Source: Alphaproteobacteria bacterium
GTDB taxonomy: Bacteria > Pseudomonadota > Alphaproteobacteria > DSM-16000 > Inquilinaceae
Length of the DNA: 64,000 bases
Direction of reading: 5' to 3'
Assembly: GCA_028281925.1 (NCBI GenBank)
Contig: JANQIX010000031.1
Coordinates: forward strand, 1-64,000
In this document: one piece after another, positions 58,085-64,000 of the stretch
Numbering within the stretch: position 1 is the stretch's first letter
Layout of the letters: each line of letters begins with the position of its first letter
Position numbers and translations under genes: made by a program
Notes under the pieces: model-generated
Told to the model about the DNA's origin: nothing
The model's input: the letters and a program-made list of their open reading frames with translations, nothing else
Database searches by the model: none

Positions 58085-58515
58085 TGCACGGGGTGTCCCG
58101 CCTGTTCCAAAGCCTCAGCCACCTCAGGCGGCATATAGTTCTCGTCGTGCTTGGCCAGCACCTCGTCCGCCTGGAACACGCCGTCACGGTCCAGCATGCC
58201 GTTGGCGATCACGCCCTGGCCTTCGGCGAACAGGTCGGGGACGATGCCGACATAGACGACGTTGACCTCTTCGACCATGTCCGTGACGGTGAAGGTGATG
58301 GTCATCCCGTCATCCAGGCGCTGGACACTGTCGTATGCCACCAGGCCACCCAGACGAAAGCGCTGGCCTGTCGACAATCCCTGCTCGTCGACCTGGCTCG
58401 GTCCATAGAAATAGAGCAGGTTGTCTTCCAGCGCCGTCAGCGCCAGGGCGGCGGCCGAGGCGACACCGGTCAGCGCAACGACCAGCAGGCCCATGCGACG
58501 ATGCTTACGGCGCAT
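58081..58515 (-). CDS. ccmE: haem chaperone CcmE
   Basis: 144 residues from the ATG at 58515 (MRRKHRRMGLLVVALTG). One N-terminal membrane anchor, then a beta-barrel with the haem-attachment His in VLAKHDENYMPPEV. Carries haem covalently from CcmC to CcmF. The start lies inside the 3' end of ccmD (11-base overlap). The frame continues ten codons upstream to a GTG, but the basic N-terminus at 58515 is the usual one. Confidence 0.95.
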   Translation of the reverse strand: MRRKHRRMGLLVVALTGVASAAALALTALEDNLLYFYGPSQVDEQGLSTGQRFRLGGLVAYDSVQRLDDGMTITFTVTDMVEEVNVVYVGIVPDLFAEGQGVIANGMLDRDGVFQADEVLAKHDENYMPPEVAEALEQAGHPVQ

Positions 58516-58732
58516 CCTTCTGCCCCTCCGCGGGCTGTCCGCCACGTTCCGCCTCGCCGCCTCCGCCGCGGCGCAGGTCCTTCAGCGTCGCCAAGGTCCG
58601 CTCGTTGGCGCGCAACCGGCGCACTGTCGTGAACACCAGCAGGATCATGACGATCGCACACAGGCCATAGGCGCCCCAGATGTAAGCGCCGTATCCCCCC
58701 ATGGACACGAACTCCTGAAGCTTCTCCATCAT
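58505..58732 (-). CDS. ccmD: haem exporter/release protein CcmD
   Basis: 75 residues from the ATG at 58732 (or the next codon, 58729). Single transmembrane helix (~14-36: YGAYIWGAYGLCAIVMILLV) followed by a basic cytoplasmic region (TVRRLRANERTLATLKDL) and a Gly/Glu tail. Needed to release holo-CcmE from the CcmABC complex. Small and variable, but position between ccmC and ccmE and the topology fit. ATG overlaps the stop of a 48-codon ORF. Confidence 0.9.
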   Translation of the reverse strand: MMEKLQEFVSMGGYGAYIWGAYGLCAIVMILLVFTTVRRLRANERTLATLKDLRRGGGGEAERGGQPAEGQKDAP

Positions 58733-58875
58733 GCCCTTTCACCGGCACCCGCGAACGGTGCCAAGGTTTCCGGCGTAGCCGCAATTGTAGCCTTCAGGCA
58801 ACCGTTCAACGCGCCGGCCAGCCACAGGCGACCCCAGGTCGCAGAGCCGCCCGATTGCGGGAGCGGGCGCGTCAT
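58729..58875 (-). CDS. small ORF embedded between ccmC and ccmD, unknown function
   Basis: 48 residues, starting MTRPLPQSGGSATWGRLWLA and ending FAGAGERA. It fills the ccmC-ccmD gap exactly: its ATG overlaps the ccmC stop (ATGA at 58875-58872) and its stop overlaps the ccmD ATG (ATGA at 58732-58729). This is the same 4-base coupling that joins most other genes of the operon, and the best evidence that it is translated. The middle (WGRLWLAGALNGCLKATIAA) is mildly hydrophobic with one Cys. No family recognised. Confidence 0.6.
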   Translation of the reverse strand: MTRPLPQSGGSATWGRLWLAGALNGCLKATIAATPETLAPFAGAGERA

Positions 58876-59600
58876 GCCGACGCGCCATAGGCCTGGGCGG
58901 CCCGCAATACTTGGATCTTGCGCTCCAGGATCTCGGCACGCGTGTTCAGCAGAACAAGCGCAATGAAGAACGCCCAGAAGGCTCCGGTCATGACCAGCAG
59001 CGGCCACAGCATGCTGGGATCCACCGCTGGCACACCGATCCGGCTGACTGAAGCCGGCTGGTGCAGCGTATTCCACCAGTCCACCGAGAACTTGATCACC
59101 GGCAGGTTGACGGCCCCCACCATCGTTAGGATGGCGCCGGCCTTGAGCCCACGGGCCGGATCGTCGAAAGCGCTGACCAGGGCGAGATAGCCGATATAGA
59201 GAAACAGCAGGATCAGCACACTGGTCAGCCGCGCGTCCCAGACCCACCAAGTGCCCCAGGTCGGCTCGCCCCAGATGCTGCCGGTGGCAAGGCAGAGGGC
59301 CGTGAAAGCCGCGCCGATGGGGGCGATCGCCTTGCAGGTCAGATCGGCCAGCGGATGCTTCCAGATGAACCCCACCGCACTGGCCACGGCCATGGAGGCA
59401 TAGCCGAACATGGCGAGCCACGCTGACGGGACGTGGATATACATGATCCGCACGGTTTCGGACTGGCGGAAATCCGGCGGCGAGCCGACCAGGGCGAGAT
59501 AGAGCCCGACGACCATCAGCGCCGCCGACAGGCCAGCCGTCCAGGGCAGCACCGCGGCGCTCAGGCGCAGGAACCGATTGGGATTGGCAAATCGATGCAT
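58872..59600 (-). CDS. ccmC: haem transport protein CcmC
   Basis: 242 residues from the ATG at 59600 (MHRFANPNRFLRLS; GGGAACG upstream). Six transmembrane segments with the WWD motif WGTWWVWDARLTS and conserved His residues in YIHVPSAW and WWNTLHQPAS. Passes haem to CcmE. First gene of the ccm run in this window; ccmA and ccmB, its usual partners, are not adjacent. Divergent from the D-arginine-dehydrogenase-like gene. Confidence 0.95.
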   Translation of the reverse strand: MHRFANPNRFLRLSAAVLPWTAGLSAALMVVGLYLALVGSPPDFRQSETVRIMYIHVPSAWLAMFGYASMAVASAVGFIWKHPLADLTCKAIAPIGAAFTALCLATGSIWGEPTWGTWWVWDARLTSVLILLFLYIGYLALVSAFDDPARGLKAGAILTMVGAVNLPVIKFSVDWWNTLHQPASVSRIGVPAVDPSMLWPLLVMTGAFWAFFIALVLLNTRAEILERKIQVLRAAQAYGASA

Positions 59601-59876
59601 CGTTCGTTCCCGGCACGTCTGCTGGCCGGCAGCTTTCCCTCGTATCCCCGGCGTCGTCCATCCGTGTCTGCCACGCGACGCTCGACCAGATGGCACATCG
59701 ACCGACCATAATCGAGCCTATCCCCGATGGCCACGGCCCTGGCGGTCGCACAGGGGCCAGCGAGGGCCGCTTTCTCCGCCGCAGCCGGTCCGGACTCTGT
59801 CACGAGTTGTGATTTCGCCGAGGCTTGCCTAGCCTCTGGTGTGATCTGCTTGATCGGGGGCGGGGCGTTGTCCGGA

Positions 59877-61007
59877 TTGCGTGCGGAATTCCTGATCATC
59901 GGCGGCGGCATGGCCGGTACGTCGGCGGCGGCAGAGCTGGCTGCCTTTGCGCCCGTCATCGTGCTGGAGCGGGAAAGCCAGCCCGCCTACCACAGCACCG
60001 GCCGGTCGGCCGCGATGTTCGTGGCAAGCTATGGGCCGAAGGCGGTGCGTGCCCTCAACGCGGCCTCGCGACCGTTTCTGGAGGCGCCACCGGACCGGTT
60101 CGCCGATCACCCGATCCTGACGCCGCGCGGCATCCTGATGATCGGGCGGGAGGACCAGGCGGAATCCATGGCGCGCGTCGTCGCCGAGACAGGCGACGAG
60201 GCCGGCCTGGCGGCAATCCCGGCAGAAGAGGCGCTCAGCCGCGTGCCCGTGCTGCGGCCCGGCTATGTCGCCTGCGCGGCCGTGGAGCCGGAGGCCAGCG
60301 ACATCGACGTGCATGGTCTCTTACAGGGCTACCAGCGCATGCTGCGTGCCCGCGACGGTCGAATCCTGACGGACGCGGAGGTGGAGCGGATCGAGTGGAC
60401 GGGCGGGCACTGGCAGGTCTTCACCCGTCGCGGGATGGTGGAAGCCGGGGTGCTGATCGACGCCGCCGGCGCCTGGGCCGACCATGTCGCGACGCTGGCG
60501 GGTGCTGAGCCGGTCGAGCTGAGCCCGAAGCGGCGAACGGCGATCACCTTCGATCCGCCGCCCGACCTTCTCACGTCCGACTGGCCGCTTGTCCTGGACT
60601 GCGATGAGCAGTTCTATCTGAAGCCCGAGGGCGGACGCCTGCTGGCGTCGCCGGCCGACGAGACACCGATGGACCCATGCGATGTGCAGCCGGATGAGAT
60701 CGACATCGCGACGGCGGTCGACCGGGTGGAAACCGCCACCACGCTGACGGTGGGCCGCGTGACCCATCGCTGGGCGGGCTTGCGCACCTTCGCGCCCGAC
60801 AAGGTTCCGGTCGCCGGCTGGGATAATGCACGAGAGGCGTTTTTCTGGCTCGCCGGCCAGGGCGGCTATGGTATCCAGACGGCGCCCGCACTGGCCCGGC
60901 TGACGGCCTCACTGGCACGGCAGAAAAGCCTGCCGGGCGAGATTGCCGACTGGGGCGTCGAGGCATCCGATGTGTCGCCGCAGCGACTTAGGAAGGGACC
61001 CGAATGA
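59877..61007 (+). CDS. FAD-dependent D-amino-acid dehydrogenase-like protein (DauA family)
   Basis: 376 residues from TTG at 59877; GTG 59841 or TTG 59868 are alternatives, as no ATG fits. FLIIGGGMAGTSAAAELA is the Rossmann FAD-binding start. YHSTGRSAAMFVASYG, LSPKRRTAITF, CDEQFYLKPEGG, WAGLRTFAPD and GQGGYGIQTAPALA align well with D-arginine dehydrogenase as I remember it. The substrate-carboxylate residues (Tyr52, and the Arg in PKRR and in WAGLR) are kept, while two residues that bind the Arg side chain seem changed (to Met47 and Ile86). Probably oxidises another D-amino or imino acid. Stop overlaps a lipoprotein ATG (ATGA). Confidence 0.85.
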   Translation: MRAEFLIIGGGMAGTSAAAELAAFAPVIVLERESQPAYHSTGRSAAMFVASYGPKAVRALNAASRPFLEAPPDRFADHPILTPRGILMIGREDQAESMARVVAETGDEAGLAAIPAEEALSRVPVLRPGYVACAAVEPEASDIDVHGLLQGYQRMLRARDGRILTDAEVERIEWTGGHWQVFTRRGMVEAGVLIDAAGAWADHVATLAGAEPVELSPKRRTAITFDPPPDLLTSDWPLVLDCDEQFYLKPEGGRLLASPADETPMDPCDVQPDEIDIATAVDRVETATTLTVGRVTHRWAGLRTFAPDKVPVAGWDNAREAFFWLAGQGGYGIQTAPALARLTASLARQKSLPGEIADWGVEASDVSPQRLRKGPE

Positions 61008-61507
61008 CATCCCTCTATTCGGCGCTTCGCCGCGTGTCGATGATGGGCCTGTTCGTGCTGGCCGGATGCACGGCGACCGAACGTGCGGAAGAGGCGGAAC
61101 TGGCGCAACGCGCGCTTGTCGGCCTCACGAAGTCCAACCTGCTGGCCTGCGCCGGCACCCCGGACCGCACGAGCGGCGGCGGCGATTTCGAGGTGCTGAC
61201 CTACGAAAGCCGCAGGCTGGGCACGCCGGTCGACACGAACACGCAGGTGTTCACCAACAGCACGCGGTCCAGCGTCGTTGCCGGGACCACGTCAGGGTCG
61301 CGGATATCGGCGCGCAATCCGGTTACCCGCGAGATCCGGTCGGACTATTGCGAGGCCGCTTTCACCGTGATCGACGGCACGGTCACGGATGTCCGCTATC
61401 GTAGCCCCGGCGGATTCCGCATTGCCGGATTCGGTACGCAGCATTCGGGTTGCGCCGACATCGTCGCGAGCTGCGTCGGCGAGATTCGCGACGGTATCGA
61501 AGAGTAA
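61004..61507 (+). CDS. lipoprotein of unknown function
   Basis: 167 residues. Lipobox LAGC with C22 as lipidated cysteine, so an envelope lipoprotein. The rest starts with an Ala/Glu-rich helix (TERAEEAELAQRALVGLTKSNLLACAG, core ALVGLTKSNLLACAG) resembling the small SmpA/BamE-like pattern, followed by a beta-rich part and four more cysteines (LACAG, SDYCEA, SGCAD, ASCVG). ATG overlaps the stop of the flavoprotein gene (ATGA), so the two are co-translated. Confidence 0.72.
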   Translation: MTSLYSALRRVSMMGLFVLAGCTATERAEEAELAQRALVGLTKSNLLACAGTPDRTSGGGDFEVLTYESRRLGTPVDTNTQVFTNSTRSSVVAGTTSGSRISARNPVTREIRSDYCEAAFTVIDGTVTDVRYRSPGGFRIAGFGTQHSGCADIVASCVGEIRDGIEE

Positions 61508-61544
61508 GACCGGTATCCCCCCGAGATTGCGGCGGACCAGCAAT

Positions 61545-62396
61545 ATGAGCCAGCAAGAAACCGGAACGCCCGAACAGATCGTTGCGGTCATCGGTGAGAT
61601 CGCCGCTCGCGGCGAGATGCCCACCTTGGAGAGCGTGCACGCTGCCATCGCCGAGGCACCCCTGGGGCTGATCCACCAAGAGCTGCAAAGCTGGCGGTCA
61701 CGCCTGACCGACGACCGCGCCGATGACGGCGACCAACCGGCGGCAGGTAGCCACGAAGACGGCGCCGTCGTCGAAGTGGGGCTCTCAGGCGGGCCGCGTA
61801 CGCCTGAGGCCCTCGTCGCCGTTGTCGATCAGCTCTATGTGACCATGACGTCGGAAGTTGCTGCGGCGGAAGACAGGGCTCGCGCCGCGGCAGTTGAAGC
61901 CGTTGAGGCTGCGGAACGGGAAAGCGAGACCCTGCGCCGCGAGATGGAACGCGCTCTTGCCGAAGCCGATGCCCGCGTCCGCACCGCCGAGGGAGAGGCT
62001 GCGACGATCGCGGCCGACAATCGACATCTGGTGTCGGAGAACCAGCGGGTGAAGGCGACGGTAGCCGAGATGGAGACCGCCAGAGAGCTGGCATCCGGCG
62101 AACATGAGGCGCTGATGCGTGAGCGTGAGGCGCTTCAGGCGGAACGGGACGCCATGGCCGCGGCCCTGGAGGAACGGGAACAGGTGACGGCCAACGCAGC
62201 GACCGCTCAGCAGATGGCGCAGGAGATGCCGATTCTCGAGGCGCGCATCGCTGCGCTGGAGGCCGAACGCGACCGGCTGAGGAACGAGCGCAACGCGGCC
62301 CGTCAGGCTGCCATCCATGCCAAGGGGGAGCGCGACGCCCTGAAGGCCGTGATGGGGACGGCCAAATTCCAGCGGGTTCCGATGCGCCGCCGCTAA
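61545..62396 (+). CDS. KfrA-like DNA-binding coiled-coil protein
   Basis: 283 residues from the ATG at 61545. The N-terminal ~50 residues (TPEQIVAVIGEIAARGEMPTLESVHAAI, core ARGEMPTLESV, then HQELQSWRSRL) resemble the KfrA N-terminal helical DNA-binding domain, known mostly from plasmid accessory proteins. Residues ~95-265 form a long, nearly uninterrupted coiled coil rich in Ala, Glu and Arg. Here it lies among chromosomal housekeeping genes, 37 bases after the lipoprotein gene. Converges on the DUF4345 gene with overlapping stop codons (CTAA). Confidence 0.7.
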   Translation: MSQQETGTPEQIVAVIGEIAARGEMPTLESVHAAIAEAPLGLIHQELQSWRSRLTDDRADDGDQPAAGSHEDGAVVEVGLSGGPRTPEALVAVVDQLYVTMTSEVAAAEDRARAAAVEAVEAAERESETLRREMERALAEADARVRTAEGEAATIAADNRHLVSENQRVKATVAEMETARELASGEHEALMREREALQAERDAMAAALEEREQVTANAATAQQMAQEMPILEARIAALEAERDRLRNERNAARQAAIHAKGERDALKAVMGTAKFQRVPMRRR

Positions 62397-62842
62397 GGGG
62401 CGCCGGGCACAGCGCGATTACTTGGGGCCTGCGTTTCCGCCGCGCGTGCCACGGCGCCCTGCCAGATAACCAGGGCCGGAACCACCAGCAGTTCCAGCGC
62501 CAGCCCCACCAGATGAGGCCATTCCGGTGCCCCCATCAGAATGAGCGAGAGCAGCCGGCCAAGCCCGCCGACGAAGACAGCGGCTGCAGCCAGCCGAAAG
62601 CGCGTTCGGTGCCGTTCAATGCGGCGAACTGTAGAGTAGAAACAAAGGCCGATTGCCAGAAAGACGCCGGAGAGGAACCGGACATGGCTGTCGAGGCTCG
62701 TGGAATCGGCCTCAGAGACACCGAAGGCGGCCGGCCCGAGCACAACGCCGGCCAACCCTGCAGTCGTCGGTACAGCCGCTAGCACGGCAACAACGACCTG
62801 CAGGGCACGACGTCCCGCCGCCGTGGTGACTGTGTCGGGCAA
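62393..62842 (-). CDS. DUF4345 membrane protein
   Basis: 149 residues from TTG at 62842, chosen for its strong ribosome binding site; no ATG is available. Four hydrophobic segments (~15-37, 55-72, 83-103, 108-128) with DSHVRFLSGVFLAIGLCFYS, then FVGGLGRLLSLILMGAPEW, the DUF4345 pattern. Function unknown. Its stop overlaps the stop of the KfrA-like gene on the other strand. Confidence 0.78.
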   Translation of the reverse strand: MPDTVTTAAGRRALQVVVAVLAAVPTTAGLAGVVLGPAAFGVSEADSTSLDSHVRFLSGVFLAIGLCFYSTVRRIERHRTRFRLAAAAVFVGGLGRLLSLILMGAPEWPHLVGLALELLVVPALVIWQGAVARAAETQAPSNRAVPGAP

Positions 62843-62846
62843 GCGA

Positions 62847-62856
62847 CCCTCTCCCC
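62847..62856 (-). promoter_or_regulatory. ribosome binding site supporting a TTG start
   Basis: GGGGAGAGGG on the minus strand, four bases before TTG at 62842, decides the start of the DUF4345 gene. Confidence 0.6.
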
Positions 62857-62957
62857 GATCGTCCCGAACCACGCCGATAATGATGGATCCGGCCGCAACC
62901 CTCTTGCCAGGGGACGCGCGATGCCTCAAGGCCTCGGGTCGGTTGGGGGCTACGCTC

Positions 62958-64000
62958 CTACGTCGAATAGCCGATGCGGAAGCCGCCCCAATGGCGGCCG
63001 CGGATGACGATCGGCGCCGACATATCCTTCATCAGAACGAAGTTCCCGTCGCCCATGTCGCGACGATAGTTCTGCAACAAGAAAGCCTTGTAGTTCCGAC
63101 CCGCTGCCAGACCGACCCGGTCATTGAAGATGCGGCGGTTGCGGCAATTGGCTGTGTTCCACTGCACGTCGGCCGATTGGGGTCTTGAGAACTTCCGATT
63201 GTGCGTCGGCAGATAGCCATTCCGGTCAACCGCGGCGCAGAACAGGATTCGCCTGTCGGACGCCAACAGCGCTTCCTGGATCGCCGGCAGCGTACGGTCG
63301 GTGAACTCGGTAAACCGTGTGCGGAACTGCACGGGATTGGTGCCCGGGATCTCTTCATACTGCTCGTCGAACAGGTCGGATCCCATTACTTCGCCACGAT
63401 CCAGCGCCTCTTCAAACGCCTGCCGGATCGCGTCGGCCGTTTGTTGAGCCGCTGTGATGAACGGACTGTCGACCGTCTGCACGCCCGACCCCGCGGTCAA
63501 ACCGACCAGATGCTCGCTCACATCGACCAGTGCGTTCAGCCGGTTGCGCGCCTCATCCAGGTCCTGCGAGGTGCATCCGAGATCCTCGTTCAGTGCCTCC
63601 ACCTTGTCGTGGAAGACTCTGCAGTTCCCGTCGATCTCGGCCGTGGCCGCCTCGATGGCCGTCGCCTGACCTTCGAGCCCTCGCATCGACTGGCCGACGT
63701 CTTCGATCACCACGGCTATGGCACCGGTGCCTTCGCGCACTGACTCTGCCCGCTTCATGCCGCCATCAATGCTTTCGACGATACTGCGCGCCTGATCGGT
63801 CAACTCTCTCAGCGTGCCGTCGATCTCGGCCGTGGCCGAGGCAGTCTGGCCCGCCAGCGCCTTGACCTCGCCGGCCACGACCGCGAACCCGCGCCCAGCG
63901 GCCCCAGCCCGCGCGGCCTCGATCGTGGCGTTCAGCGCCAGCAGGTTGGTCTGCTTGGCGATGCCCTCGATCGATGCAGCGACCTTCGAAACGCGTTCCA
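62958..64000 (-). CDS. methyl-accepting chemotaxis protein with C-terminal sensor segment, partial: 5' end beyond window
   Basis: Only the last ~347 codons are present. The chemoreceptor hairpin tip [20 protein letters not shown] followed by [15 protein letters not shown] binds CheA/CheW. After a helical bundle (~to residue 150 of the visible part) comes a ~150-residue C-terminal domain: [21 protein letters not shown], then [18 protein letters not shown] (core NGYLPTHN), [13 protein letters not shown] and [17 protein letters not shown]. This Cache-like sensor placed after the signalling domain means cytoplasmic ligand sensing is likely. The stop is at 62958-62960. Ligand unknown. Confidence 0.93.
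   Translation of the reverse strand, partial: ERVSKVAASIEGIAKQTNLLALNATIEAARAGAAGRGFAVVAGEVKALAGQTASATAEIDGTLRELTDQARSIVESIDGGMKRAESVREGTGAIAVVIEDVGQSMRGLEGQATAIEAATAEIDGNCRVFHDKVEALNEDLGCTSQDLDEARNRLNALVDVSEHLVGLTAGSGVQTVDSPFITAAQQTADAIRQAFEEALDRGEVMGSDLFDEQYEEIPGTNPVQFRTRFTEFTDRTLPAIQEALLASDRRILFCAAVDRNGYLPTHNRKFSRPQSADVQWNTANCRNRRIFNDRVGLAAGRNYKAFLLQNYRRDMGDGNFVLMKDMSAPIVIRGRHWGGFRIGYST

Overview
The window is GC-rich DNA, densely packed with genes, and has no rRNA, tRNA, CRISPR array or intact insertion sequence that I could recognise. The gene set (heterodimeric methylmalonyl-CoA mutase, a bacterial hopanoid cluster, carA/carB/greA with a YqeY gene beside carA, a System I cytochrome c maturation operon, several tripartite tricarboxylate transporter parts and a chemoreceptor) points to an alphaproteobacterium, probably Rhodospirillales-like and free-living, perhaps marine. 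The lineage is inferred from gene content only.

Layout. 1-4.0 kb: methylmalonyl-CoA mutase (mutB cut by the left edge, then mutA). 4.3-12.7 kb: a small membrane protein, ispH and hpnH on the plus strand, converging on hpnG-shc-hpnE-hpnD-greA. IspH makes isoprenoid precursors, HpnD and HpnE make squalene, Shc cyclises it, and HpnH and HpnG extend the hopanoid side chain. 12.7-18.8 kb: carB, an acetyltransferase and carA, with a divergent yqeY. 19-26 kb: mostly single genes of loose function (DUF4139 protein, decayed AraC and cupin genes, ASCH protein, DMSP-lyase-like cupin, thioredoxin-like protein, YihY, two secreted proteins).

26.4-36.1 kb: a co-directional run of seven genes: acyl-CoA synthetase, 3-hydroxybutyrate dehydrogenase-like SDR, TctC, TctB, TctA, and two proteins homologous to the two halves of ATP-citrate lyase. 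This looks like an uptake and CoA-dependent cleavage route for a citrate-like acid, and is the best candidate here for something little described. The large lyase subunit is unusually long and lacks the usual ADHG catalytic segment of its citrate-synthase-like domain.

36.2-39.8 kb: an RHH/ParE toxin-antitoxin pair, then a secreted EF-hand protein divergent from an OmpR-type regulator and a sensor kinase whose periplasmic domain carries a His/Asp-rich stretch. 39.9-42.2 kb: small accessory genes, partly AT-richer. 42.3-46.5 kb: a 2-aminoethylphosphonate-type ABC transporter divergent from a threonine-dehydratase-like enzyme. 48-53 kb: an acetyltransferase, two secreted proteins, and a second tctCBA operon. 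53.2-53.7 kb: MazEF. 53.7-59.6 kb: ccmC, a hidden 48-codon ORF, and ccmD-E-F-G-H-I, joined mostly by 4-base stop/start overlaps. 59.8-64 kb: a D-arginine-dehydrogenase-like flavoprotein with a lipoprotein, a KfrA-like coiled-coil protein, a DUF4345 membrane protein and the 3' end of a chemoreceptor gene.

Recurrent RNA structure: all three binding-protein-first transport operons carry a strong inverted repeat directly after the binding-protein gene, and an intrinsic terminator lies only 20 bases upstream of greA.
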